Source: Gammaproteobacteria bacterium (GTDB taxonomy: Bacteria; Pseudomonadota; Gammaproteobacteria; Pseudomonadales; Azotimanducaceae_A). From it: a DNA stretch of 6,698 nt. This document shows, piece after piece, positions 1-6,358 of the stretch (position 1 is its first letter; each line of letters starts with the position of its first letter). The position numbers and the translations under genes were made by a program. The notes under the pieces were generated by a model, which was given only the letters and a program-made list of their open reading frames with translations, was not told where the DNA came from and searched no databases. The stretch is from the NCBI GenBank assembly GCA_028819775.1, contig JAPPKV010000311.1:1-6698 (forward strand). The letters run 5' to 3'.

Positions 1-1
1 C

Positions 2-736
2 TGCGTGGGCGAGGACGGTAGGTGGCTCAAGGACGCTCTCGCCGCTGAAGGTGTGGACGTGTCGGGCCTGCGGCTTGCCGAGGGTTCCTCCGGGCACGCG
101 GTGATCCAGGTCAACGAGGTGGGCGAAAACGCCATCGTCATCTTTGGCGGGACCAATAGAACCCTCGTCGAGGACGACATGCGCACCGCGGTGGAGCGCG
201 TCGCGGGTGACGACTGGTTGATGCTGCAGAACGAGATCAACGATCTCGATCTGGTACTCCGCCTAGCGGAGGAGTCCGGTTGCCGGGTGGCGTTCAATGT
301 CGCGCCGGTCGATGGCCGGGAGGCAGGATACGACCTGGCGGGCGTCGGGCTTCTCATCGTCAACGAGATCGAGGCTTCTGCCTTGGCGGGCACCGGTGCG
401 GTCGACGACGATTGGTCGAAGGTCATGGTGGCGTTGGCGGAGCGCGCTCCCAACGCGGCTATCGTGCTGACCCTCGGGTCCAAGGGCCTCGTCTATTCGG
501 ATGACTCGGGACTGGCGGCACTCCCGGCCTACGTAGTGTCCGCCATCGACGAAACCGCTGCTGGCGATGCGTTTATCGGCTATCTGATGGGCTCGCTCAT
601 TCGTGGCGAGTCGATGGAAGACGCCCTAAGAATGGGATCCGCCGCCGGGGCGCTGGCGGTCACGCGGGCCGGCGCAGCCAGCTCGCTACCTGGTTTGGCC
701 GACGTGCGGTCGCTGGTACAAACCGGCGAGGTATAG
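2..736 (+). CDS. Ribokinase-like PfkB family sugar kinase, 5'-truncated by the window
   Basis: Probably phosphorylates ribose or a related sugar with ATP in the cytosol. The reading frame is open from base 2 (a Cys codon just before GTG at 5), so the true start lies outside the window. About 65-70 residues are missing compared with the ~309-residue E. coli RbsK. Landmarks in RbsK order are a CVGEDG segment at the left edge, a FNVAP segment near 292-306 (cf. NPAP), NEIEA near 361-375 (cf. NETEA), LTLGSKG near 469-489, and the C-terminal anion-hole/catalytic motif DETAAGDAF at 548-574 with the catalytic Asp at 566-568. The tail GALAVTRAGA is also typical of ribokinases. Substrate specificity lies partly in the missing N-terminus, so another PfkB kinase is possible. 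The gene ends 3 bases before the convergent HAD gene, leaving no room for a separate terminator. The family call is firm; ribose as substrate is inference. Confidence 0.9.
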   Translation, partial: CVGEDGRWLKDALAAEGVDVSGLRLAEGSSGHAVIQVNEVGENAIVIFGGTNRTLVEDDMRTAVERVAGDDWLMLQNEINDLDLVLRLAEESGCRVAFNVAPVDGREAGYDLAGVGLLIVNEIEASALAGTGAVDDDWSKVMVALAERAPNAAIVLTLGSKGLVYSDDSGLAALPAYVVSAIDETAAGDAFIGYLMGSLIRGESMEDALRMGSAAGALAVTRAGAASSLPGLADVRSLVQTGEV

Positions 737-739
737 CGC

Positions 740-1390
740 TCAGGGGAACTTCAGACCGGTTGCCTGTTCAAGGTCGGCGATTGCCTGGTCTTCCGTAACC
801 ACCTTGATGGTGACCATGCCCATCGCCCGGGCGGGTTTCAGGTTGATGCCGAGGTCGTCCAGGAAAACCGCGTTCTCGGGAGCGACGCCCAGCCGGTCGC
901 AGGCCAGCCGGTAGATCCGGGGGTCCGGTTTGCGGATGCCTTCGACGCTGGATTCGACGACCACATCGAACTGATCGAGGATCGCGGCCGTCCGGGCGGC
1001 GCGTTCGGGGTTGGATGCCGGCGCGGTTGTTACCTGGGTCGGCGTGTTCTTCATGTTGTTGGTGATGCAGCCCACCTTGTAGTGCCGTTTGCACTCGGTC
1101 AACACCCGGGCCATGCGCGGCCGGAACTCCCCGGCGAGCAGGGCCAGGACATCCTTGCCGCGAACGCTGTGCCCGAGGGCCTCCGCTTCGCGCCGGAAGG
1201 CTTCGTCGAACTCGTCGACGTCGATCTCGGAGGACTCGAACCTGGCCCACGCGTTGTCGTGGATGTTCGAGGAATTGACCGTTCGTATGAAGTGCTCGGG
1301 AAGCCCTTGGGCAACTTCGAAGCGGTTGAAAGCCTCGAAGGGACTGGTGGTGAAGACGCCGCCGAAATCCCAGAGGACGGCTTCGATCAT
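740..1390 (-). CDS. HAD-superfamily (subfamily IA-like) phosphatase
   Basis: A 216-residue haloacid-dehalogenase-like hydrolase, probably a cytosolic phosphatase acting on a small phosphorylated metabolite; the substrate is unknown. Motif I is WDFGGV with nucleophile Asp8. The usual acid/base Asp two residues later is Gly10, a variant seen in YihX-like and epoxide-hydrolase-N-terminal-like HADs. A helical cap fills roughly residues 15-90. Motif II is ITNN with Thr110, motif III is RKPDP with Lys154, and motif IV is FLDD with Asp178/179. Between motifs II and III there is a polar insert (about residues 113-137) rich in Thr, Ala and Asn. The ATG start is supported by AAGGAG (plus-strand 1398-1403) with a 7-base spacer, the best ribosome site in the window. 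The gene is divergent from the exbB operon and convergent with the ribokinase-like gene. With a sugar kinase next door a sugar phosphate is a reasonable guess, but no more. It is not KdsC, which is shorter and lacks this cap. Confidence 0.9.
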   Translation of the reverse strand: MIEAVLWDFGGVFTTSPFEAFNRFEVAQGLPEHFIRTVNSSNIHDNAWARFESSEIDVDEFDEAFRREAEALGHSVRGKDVLALLAGEFRPRMARVLTECKRHYKVGCITNNMKNTPTQVTTAPASNPERAARTAAILDQFDVVVESSVEGIRKPDPRIYRLACDRLGVAPENAVFLDDLGINLKPARAMGMVTIKVVTEDQAIADLEQATGLKFP

Positions 1391-1397
1391 TGGGAAA

Positions 1398-1403
1398 CTC
1401 CTT
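1398..1403 (-). promoter_or_regulatory. Shine-Dalgarno of the HAD gene
   Basis: The minus strand reads AAGGAG, 7 bases before the ATG at 1390. It is a near-perfect match to the anti-SD complement and fixes the start of the HAD phosphatase gene. Confidence 0.75.
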
Positions 1404-1547
1404 CGCTACCTGGTTGGCCTGCTTGCCGCCGTACCCGATGGTCGGGGCAACGAAATCGCAGTTTGCGGGGATTCGCCATGTCGGGCAACGGTGGACGTGG
1501 TCGCGAGGGAGGGGCGGGGGATAGTCGCGCACCTGGTCGGGACAGGG

Positions 1548-1553
1548 GATAAT
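1548..1553 (+). promoter_or_regulatory. Candidate -10 element (GATAAT) for the exbB operon
   Basis: GATAAT differs from the sigma-70 -10 consensus at one base and is one of few AT-rich hexamers in the spacer. Transcription would start near 1560, giving a leader of only about 10 bases before ATG 1571, which agrees with the lack of a Shine-Dalgarno there. No recognisable -35 box lies 16-18 bases upstream, so this is a weak call. Confidence 0.2.
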
Positions 1554-1570
1554 CGCCGCCGGTTCGACGA

Positions 1571-2212
1571 ATGAGGCGGCGCACGACGCCGACTTGCACA
1601 CTGCTTGAGCTAATCCGAGCCGGCGGTTGGCTGATGGTCCCCATTGGCCTTTGCAGCGTGGCGGCGCTCGGCATCTGCCTTGAACGGCTGTGGGCGCTTC
1701 GTGTTCGACGGGTGGCGCCAGCGGGTCTTCTGGCCGACGTGCAGCGTGAACTCGAAGGCGGTTCCGGGGATTCGAAACGCGTTGCCGAACTGTGTGCGGA
1801 TTCCCATCTTGGCGCAATCTTCGTGGCGGGACTCGGCAGCGCTCGACAAGGCCGGGAGGCTATGAAGGAGGCCATGGAGGGTGCCGCCGCGACGGCCGTG
1901 CACGACATGGAGCGCTACCTGACCGCACTCGGCACGATCGCGGCGATCAGCCCGCTGCTGGGACTCCTCGGCACGGTGCTGGGAATGATCGAGGTCTTCC
2001 GGGTGCTTGTCGAAGATGGCATCGGGAATCCCGGCGTTTTCGCATCCGGCATCTCTGAAGCCCTGGTGACCACGGCGGCCGGCCTCGCGGTGGCGATTCC
2101 CGCCTTGATCCTGCACCGCTACCTGATGCGCAAGGTAGACGACCTTCTGGTGGTCATGGAACGCCAATCGGCCCGGTTGTTGGAACTGGTCTACGCGGAC
2201 GGGGGCGGGTAG
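1571..2212 (+). CDS. exbB: MotA/TolQ/ExbB-type proton channel family protein
   Basis: A 213-residue inner-membrane protein of the ExbB/TolQ type. With the ExbD/TolR subunit it forms a proton-motive-force-driven motor that energises a periplasm-spanning partner. Three membrane segments fit the family: about residues 20-37, 117-142 and 160-182. A cytoplasmic domain rich in charged residues lies between the first two. The family signature GLLGTVLGMIEVF sits at residues 131-143, and TTAAGLAVAIPALI fills the third helix. The family usually starts close to LLELIRAGGW, which begins here at residue 11. ATG 1571 is the only standard start in range and has no clear Shine-Dalgarno; CTG at 1601 would be an unconventional alternative. 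First gene of the operon, it overlaps the next by one base (TAGTG). The symbol reflects the closest family; TolQ is less likely because no TolR/TolA/TolB cluster follows. Confidence 0.92.
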   Translation: MRRRTTPTCTLLELIRAGGWLMVPIGLCSVAALGICLERLWALRVRRVAPAGLLADVQRELEGGSGDSKRVAELCADSHLGAIFVAGLGSARQGREAMKEAMEGAAATAVHDMERYLTALGTIAAISPLLGLLGTVLGMIEVFRVLVEDGIGNPGVFASGISEALVTTAAGLAVAIPALILHRYLMRKVDDLLVVMERQSARLLELVYADGGG

Positions 2213-2667
2213 TGAAATTCACCCGTGCGCGCCGCAGCGGGCGCGGCTTCGCGGTGGTCGAGATCACGCCGTTGATCGATGTGATCTTCCTGTTGCTCAT
2301 CTTCTTCGTGGTATCGACGACGTTCGTCAGGACGTCGGCGATCGAGGTCGACCTGCCGGATGCTTCGGGCGCGGTCGAGGAGACCGCGGCGGGCATCGAA
2401 GTCCGCGTGTCTGCGACGGGGGACTACGCGGTGAACGGTCAGGCTTTGGCGGAGACCGGACGCGCCGGTCTCCTGCGCGCCCTTGCCGGGGCCCGCGACC
2501 GATCGGCCGGCTCGGAACCGTTGCTGGTGATTGCGGCCGATGCGGACGCCCGGCACGAGACCGTGGTACGCGTCATGGACGTCGCCCGGGAGCTAGGATT
2601 GACGAACCTACGTGTTCTGACGGAAGCTCGCCCGCCCGCGCCGAACGACGAGGCCGACGATGGCTGA
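2212..2667 (+). CDS. exbD: ExbD/TolR family biopolymer transport protein
   Basis: A 151-residue partner of the preceding ExbB-type subunit. A short basic cytoplasmic N-terminus (KFTRARRSGRG) is followed by a single membrane helix at about residues 21-38. This carries the essential proton-binding Asp in the LIDVIF motif (Asp23), and then comes a periplasmic domain (about 40-141) with the typical LLVIAAD strand and VMDVARELGL helix. The acidic C-terminal tail (NDEADDG) overlaps the next start. Translation begins at GTG 2212, which shares its G with the stop of exbB (TAGTG), indicating translational coupling. The stop overlaps the next ATG by 8 bases (ATGGCTGA). A perfect 9-bp inverted repeat lies inside the gene at 2451-2473. 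No TonB or TolA partner gene is in the window. Confidence 0.93.
   Translation: MKFTRARRSGRGFAVVEITPLIDVIFLLLIFFVVSTTFVRTSAIEVDLPDASGAVEETAAGIEVRVSATGDYAVNGQALAETGRAGLLRALAGARDRSAGSEPLLVIAADADARHETVVRVMDVARELGLTNLRVLTEARPPAPNDEADDG
2451..2473 (+). repeat. Perfect 9-bp inverted repeat inside exbD
   Basis: Arm GGAGACCGG (2451-2459), loop ACGCG (2460-2464), arm CCGGTCTCC (2465-2473). The transcript could form a very stable hairpin within the periplasmic-domain codons of exbD. No T-run follows, so it is not a standard intrinsic terminator. It could slow ribosomes, protect or direct mRNA processing, or simply be a by-product of GC-rich codons. Confidence 0.6.
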
Positions 2668-5596
2668 CGCCGCGAAGCAGCTACCGGCAGCCAGCGCCCC
2701 GGCGGGCGCCGGCAATCCCAAGGACTGGCAGACCTACGTGCGATTGCTCGGCTACGTCGCCGACCAGAAGTCCTATTTCGTGCTGGCCATACTCGGATTC
2801 CTCGTAGCGGCGATGTGCGAGGCCGGATTCGCGACCGTGCTCGGCGTCATCGTCGACACCTTCGCCGCAGACGGCGAGGCCGCCCCGGCGACCGATGATC
2901 GCTTCACGGCGTTGGTTCACGGGGCCGTCCAGTTCGGCTGGGCGATTCCGGTGGCGATGCTTGTTCTGGCCCTGCTGCGCGGCCTCGGCGCGATCGCGGG
3001 CGAGTATCTTCTGTCACGGATTTCGTTCCGCGCAATCCATCTGATCCGTTCCCAGTTGTTCGACCGGCTGCTGGCCATGCCGAGTGCGTTCTACGACAAG
3101 AGCGCGCAGGGGCACCTGGTATCGAGGCTCACGTTCACGGCCGCGCAGTTGCGGGACAGCACCACCGACGCGTTGAAGATCATCGTTCAGGACGGTCTGA
3201 AGGTCGTCGTTCTGCTTGGCTACATGCTGTATCTCAATTGGATGCTAACCGCGACCTTCCTGGTCATCGCACCGGTAGTGGGGATGATCGTTCGGTACGC
3301 GTCGCGCCGTTTCCGGCGCATCAGCAAACGGATCCAGGACTCGATGGGCGATGTCACCCACGTCGCCTCGGAGGCCGTCGCCGCGTACCGGGACGTCAAG
3401 GTGTATGGCGGGGAGGACTACGAGCGGCATCGCTTCACGACGGCCAGCGACAGCAACCGCCGGCAGAATCTGAAGATGACAGCCACGAAGGCAACCAGCG
3501 CCCAGTTCATCCAACTCCTGGCCGCCGGGGGACTCGCGATGCTGGTCGCCTTGCTGCTTCGACCCGAAGTGGCCGGTGGCATGTCGCCTGGGGTTGTCAT
3601 CGTCTATCTGGGCGTCGCCGGACTGCTGGCCAATCCCATCAAGCGGCTCTCGGATGTCAATGCGCGCCTGCAACGCGGTCTCGCTGCGGCGGTGGACATC
3701 TTCGCTCAACTCGACCAGGCAACCGAGGACGATGCGGGAGACCTCGACGTCGAACGGGTGGATGGGGCCATCCGCTTCGAGGACGTGTCGTTCGGCTACG
3801 CCGACGGCAAGCCCGTGGTCACGGACGTGTCGTTCACCCTGCAACCGGGTCAGACAGTGGCTCTCGTCGGTCGCTCGGGGAGCGGCAAGTCGACGCTGGC
3901 GAGCCTCATCGCGCGCTTCTACGAACCGACATCGGGCACGATCCTGCTCGATGGCGAACGGCTCGGGCGGTATCGGTTGGCCTGCCTGCGTCGCCAGATC
4001 GCCCTCGTGCCACAGCATGTCACCCTGTTCAACGACACTTTGGTCAACAACATCGCCTACGGGGGACTGGTGGATGCGAGTCGGGAGGCCATCGATACCG
4101 CGGTGCAGCGGGCGCATGCGGACGTGTTCGCCGAACGGATGCCGGAGGGGCTCGATACGGTGGTGGGCGACGACGGGGTATTGCTTTCCGGCGGCGAACG
4201 GCAGCGGATCGCCATTGCCCGGGCGCTTTTGAAGGATGCGCCCATACTGATCCTGGACGAAGCCACGTCATCCCTCGATGCCCACGCCGAGCGGCATATC
4301 CAGGCGGCCCTGGAAGAGGTGATGCGGGACCGAACGACGGTCGTGATCGCGCATCGGCTGTCCACGGTGGAGAAGGCCGATCTCATCCTCGTGGTTGACG
4401 ACGGGCGGATCATCGAGCGGGGCGACCACGCCTCGTTGATGGCGGCCAACGGCGCCTACGCCAACCTGTATCGTTCGCATCTCGACGACAAGGGGACCCT
4501 GCAGGTCCCGCCGCGGCATCATCCCCTCGTACCTGTGGCCGACCGATCGAAAACCGGCTGGCTGGAGCCGCTGATGAGCGCGTGGTATGGGAGGCGGTTC
4601 TGGCCCCGCCTGCTTATGCCCCTCGCTGCGCTGTATGGGTGGGTCGTCAAGCGCCGTCGTCATCGGTTCCGGACCGGCAAGACGCCCTCCTGGCGGGCGC
4701 CGGTCCCGGTGGTCGTGGTGGGGAACATCACTGCGGGGGGTACGGGAAAGACGCCGCTGGTGATCTGGCTGGTGGCATGGTTGCGACAGCGAGGGGTGCA
4801 TGCAGGTGTGGTCACCCGGGGCTACGGCGGTCGAGGAAGGTATCCGCTGGTAGTGACGGCGTCGACGCCGGCGGCGGCTTGCGGAGACGAAGCGGCGATG
4901 GTCGCCCGACGGGCCGACTGTCCGGTGGTCGTGGACCCGGACCGGCCTCGCGCGGTTCGCAAACTCCTGGAGTCGAGCGAGATCGATGTCGTGATCGCCG
5001 ACGACGGCCTTCAGCACTACGCGCTTCAGCGAGACGTCGAAATCGCCGTCGTGGACGCCTCGAGGGGACTCGGCAACGGCCTATGTCTTCCTGCGGGCCC
5101 GTTGCGCGAACCTGCCCCGAGACTGCGCGAATGCGATTGGGTGGTGGCGAACGGTGGGCCCGCCGAGGCCGTGCCCGACGCCTCGACGATCGTTGCCAGG
5201 GCGACGGCCTTCGTGAATCTGGCGACGGGCGGCCGGATGGCACCGGATGACTTCGTCGCCAGTCACGGTCGCCATGTGCTGGGCGTCGCGGGCGTCGGCA
5301 ATCCCAATCGTTTTCAATCGACGCTTGCCGATCTCGGGCTCTCGCCGCTGATGCGCTCGTTTCCGGACCACCACCGTTTCGTGGCAGCCGACCTCGACGC
5401 GGGCGAGGACACGGTGGTGGTCGTGACCGAGAAGGACGCGGAAAAGATCAAGCATCTGGACGGCCTGGGGGCCAACTGCTTCTACCTCGAGATCGAGATG
5501 GAATTCGCCGAACCGGTGGACGAATTCCTTGGGGACTTGCTGCGCTCCCGGGGCGTGGACCTTCGCGACACGACCGTGGTGGCCGTCGAATCCTAG
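2660..5596 (+). CDS. MsbA-LpxK fusion: lipid A flippase joined to tetraacyldisaccharide 4'-kinase
   Basis: One 978-codon frame encodes two normally separate proteins. Residues 1-611 are a full MsbA-type ABC exporter. Six membrane helices (about 38-65, 94-117, 173-192, 196-217, 288-301, 311-333) precede a nucleotide-binding domain with Walker [10 protein letters not shown] (404-412), Q-loop Gln452, signature LSGGERQ (509-515), Walker B ILDE (531-534) and H-loop His565. A hydrophilic linker spans about 612-633. Residues 634-978 are a full LpxK: an N-terminal membrane-anchor helix (about 645-661), P-loop GGTGKT (693-698), TRGYGG (719-724), GDE (742-744, whose Asp matches the catalytic base of A. 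aeolicus LpxK), DDGLQHY (781-787) and DHH (903-905, the likely catalytic His). MsbA flips lipid A-core across the inner membrane; LpxK makes lipid IVA on its cytoplasmic face. Both halves look intact. The start ATG 2660 has GAGG at 2650-2653. An internal ATG at 4574 could also yield free LpxK. Confidence 0.93.
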   Translation: MADAAKQLPAASAPAGAGNPKDWQTYVRLLGYVADQKSYFVLAILGFLVAAMCEAGFATVLGVIVDTFAADGEAAPATDDRFTALVHGAVQFGWAIPVAMLVLALLRGLGAIAGEYLLSRISFRAIHLIRSQLFDRLLAMPSAFYDKSAQGHLVSRLTFTAAQLRDSTTDALKIIVQDGLKVVVLLGYMLYLNWMLTATFLVIAPVVGMIVRYASRRFRRISKRIQDSMGDVTHVASEAVAAYRDVKVYGGEDYERHRFTTASDSNRRQNLKMTATKATSAQFIQLLAAGGLAMLVALLLRPEVAGGMSPGVVIVYLGVAGLLANPIKRLSDVNARLQRGLAAAVDIFAQLDQATEDDAGDLDVERVDGAIRFEDVSFGYADGKPVVTDVSFTLQPGQTVALVGRSGSGKSTLASLIARFYEPTSGTILLDGERLGRYRLACLRRQIALVPQHVTLFNDTLVNNIAYGGLVDASREAIDTAVQRAHADVFAERMPEGLDTVVGDDGVLLSGGERQRIAIARALLKDAPILILDEATSSLDAHAERHIQAALEEVMRDRTTVVIAHRLSTVEKADLILVVDDGRIIERGDHASLMAANGAYANLYRSHLDDKGTLQVPPRHHPLVPVADRSKTGWLEPLMSAWYGRRFWPRLLMPLAALYGWVVKRRRHRFRTGKTPSWRAPVPVVVVGNITAGGTGKTPLVIWLVAWLRQRGVHAGVVTRGYGGRGRYPLVVTASTPAAACGDEAAMVARRADCPVVVDPDRPRAVRKLLESSEIDVVIADDGLQHYALQRDVEIAVVDASRGLGNGLCLPAGPLREPAPRLRECDWVVANGGPAEAVPDASTIVARATAFVNLATGGRMAPDDFVASHGRHVLGVAGVGNPNRFQSTLADLGLSPLMRSFPDHHRFVAADLDAGEDTVVVVTEKDAEKIKHLDGLGANCFYLEIEMEFAEPVDEFLGDLLRSRGVDLRDTTVVAVES
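4493..4509 (+). repeat. Inverted repeat at the MsbA-LpxK junction
   Basis: Arm GGGACC (4493-4498), loop CTGCA (4499-4503), arm GGTCCC (4504-4509), with the palindrome CCTGCAGG at its centre. It encodes linker residues about 611-617, just after the end of the MsbA nucleotide-binding domain. A second possible pairing is AGGGGA (4491-4496) with TCCCCT (4522-4527). It might be a relic of a former intergenic hairpin or a structure that affects internal initiation downstream; chance is also plausible in GC-rich DNA. Confidence 0.5.
4559..5596 (+). other. lpxK: LpxK domain of the fusion (could also be made as a separate protein)
   Basis: The LpxK-like part starts with [11 protein letters not shown] at codon 634 and runs to the shared stop. 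From Met639 (ATG 4574) it would be 340 residues, close to E. coli LpxK (328). The residue just before the first conserved block (WYG...[10 protein letters not shown]) would then lie almost where E. coli LpxK starts. GGAG at 4564-4567 with a 6-base spacer could serve this ATG. Either a pure fusion or a fusion plus a free kinase is therefore possible. The domain ends with the usual [10 protein letters not shown] segment and a C-terminal tail. The kinase phosphorylates the 4' position of the lipid A precursor at the inner leaflet. Confidence 0.85.
4564..4576 (+). promoter_or_regulatory. Possible internal ribosome site and start codon for free LpxK
   Basis: GGAG (4564-4567) lies 6 bases before an in-frame ATG (4574-4576) inside the fused gene, at the position expected for a stand-alone lpxK start. 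GGAG is common in coding DNA and the upstream WLEPL residues are themselves often conserved in LpxK, so use of this start is uncertain. Confidence 0.35.
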
Positions 5597-6351
5597 TGTG
5601 CTATCGAGTGGTGATTCCGGCCCGTTTCGGGTCGACCCGGCTGCCGGGCAAGCCGCTCGTCGATATCGCCGGCAAGCCGATGATCGTGCGGGTGGTGGAA
5701 CAAGCCATGCGGTCGAAGGCGACGGGCGTGGTCGTTGCCACGGACGACAGTCGCGTCGTGGACGCGTTGCGGGGGTCGGGCGCCGAGGCAATGCTCACTC
5801 GCGGCGACCATCGATCCGGTTCGGATCGTGTCATGGAGGTGGTCGATGCCAAGGGTTGGCCGGACGACGGGATCGTGGTCAACGTCCAGGGCGACGAGCC
5901 GCTGATTCCACCGGTCGTGATCGACCAGGTGGCGGCGCTGATCGACGACGAGTGCGAGGTCGCGACCTTGAGCGAACCGATCGCTGAACCCGGTGATGTC
6001 TTCGACCCCAATATCGTCAAGGTGGTCACGGATCAGCACGGGCGCGCACTCTATTTCTCCCGAGCGCCGATTCCCTGGCACCGGGACACGTTCGGCGGGC
6101 GCCTGCCACCCCGCATAGGCAGCGCTTGGCGACGTCACATAGGCATCTACGCCTACAGCGCAGGCGCCCTGAGAGCCTTCGTCTCCTATCCGCCTAGCCG
6201 GTTGGAGGAACTCGAGGCGCTGGAGCAGTTGCGTCTCATGGACCACGGCCACGCCATCGCCGTGGCCGAAGCCGAGGCCCCGGTGCCGGGTGGCGTCGAT
6301 ACGCCCGCGGATGCCGATCGGGTTCGCGACGTGCTGCGCGGCGTGGACTGA
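5596..6351 (+). CDS. kdsB: 3-deoxy-manno-octulosonate cytidylyltransferase (CMP-Kdo synthetase)
   Basis: Couples Kdo and CTP to give CMP-Kdo and pyrophosphate in the cytosol; CMP-Kdo is the donor for Kdo transfer onto lipid IVA. At 251 residues it matches E. coli KdsB (248). The nucleotide-binding N-terminus [12 protein letters not shown] is at residues 10-21, HRSGSDR at 72-78, and NVQGDEPLI at 96-104 with the metal-binding Asp100. FSRAPIPW is at 154-161, HIGIYAY at 181-187, and GVDTPAD at 233-239 with the second metal-binding Asp235. Translation starts at GTG 5596, sharing its G with the stop of the MsbA-LpxK gene (TAGTG). No Shine-Dalgarno is evident, so coupling is likely. The small Trm112/YcaR-like gene that often sits between lpxK and kdsB is absent. 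Last gene of the operon, it is convergent with the SDR gene 7 bases away. Nothing in it looks broken. Confidence 0.96.
   Translation: MCYRVVIPARFGSTRLPGKPLVDIAGKPMIVRVVEQAMRSKATGVVVATDDSRVVDALRGSGAEAMLTRGDHRSGSDRVMEVVDAKGWPDDGIVVNVQGDEPLIPPVVIDQVAALIDDECEVATLSEPIAEPGDVFDPNIVKVVTDQHGRALYFSRAPIPWHRDTFGGRLPPRIGSAWRRHIGIYAYSAGALRAFVSYPPSRLEELEALEQLRLMDHGHAIAVAEAEAPVPGGVDTPADADRVRDVLRGVD
6246..6268 (+). repeat. Perfect 8-bp inverted repeat near the 3' end of kdsB
   Basis: Arm CGGCCACG (6246-6253), 7-base loop, arm CGTGGCCG (6261-6268), about 80 bases before the kdsB stop. There is no T-run, so it is not an intrinsic terminator by the usual rules. With no space between the convergent genes, a structure inside the coding region could still help end or stabilise the transcript; this is inference. 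Confidence 0.5.
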
Positions 6352-6358
6352 CCCGTCG

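Larger units (their letters stand above)
1391..1570. promoter_or_regulatory. Divergent intergenic spacer with repeated GGGGAT-n-TCGC motif
   Basis: This 180-bp gap separates the divergent HAD gene and exbB operon and is the only real intergenic region in the window, so both promoters should lie in it unless they sit inside genes. Three related words occur on the plus strand: GGGGATTCGCC at 1467-1477, GGGGATAGTCGCG at 1517-1529 and GGGGATAATCGCC at 1545-1557. The last two match at 11 of 12 bases and are 28 bp apart. A second pair, GTCGGGGCAACG at 1441-1452 and GTCGGGCAACG at 1480-1490, differs by one G. These could be operator half-sites, but GC-rich sequence yields such words by chance. No convincing sigma-70 -35 box was found on either strand. 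Confidence 0.4.

Noticed and set aside
5..7. GTG at 5 as the true start of the sugar kinase
   Set aside because: The frame is open to the window edge and residues just before it (Cys, then VGEDG) match the internal part of ribokinases; the substrate-binding N-terminus would be missing.
2..736. Sugar kinase as the heptose kinase HldE of LPS synthesis
   Set aside because: The motif set and C-terminal tail follow ribokinase, the protein ends without the HldE nucleotidyltransferase domain, and it is on a separate transcription unit from the lipid A operon.
740..1390. HAD gene as KdsC (Kdo-8-phosphate phosphatase)
   Set aside because: KdsC is shorter and capless with a DxDGV motif I; this protein has a helical cap between motifs I and II and a DFGGV motif, so the Kdo context is not enough.
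768..1817. 349-codon minus-strand reading frame
   Set aside because: It overlaps the HAD gene, the spacer and exbB in another frame, has Arg/Pro/His-rich low-complexity content and no recognisable motif; typical of GC-rich shadow frames.
3238..4398. 386-codon plus-strand frame inside the MsbA part
   Set aside because: A Gly/Arg-rich out-of-frame shadow of the ABC exporter, which has all its motifs in the other frame.
4268..5017. 249-codon minus-strand frame opposite the MsbA-LpxK junction
   Set aside because: Arg/His/Pro-rich, no domain, and opposite two strongly conserved domains on the plus strand.
6246..6268. Intrinsic terminator at the end of kdsB
   Set aside because: The stem is perfect but lies inside the gene and has no T-run after it; kept only as an inverted repeat.
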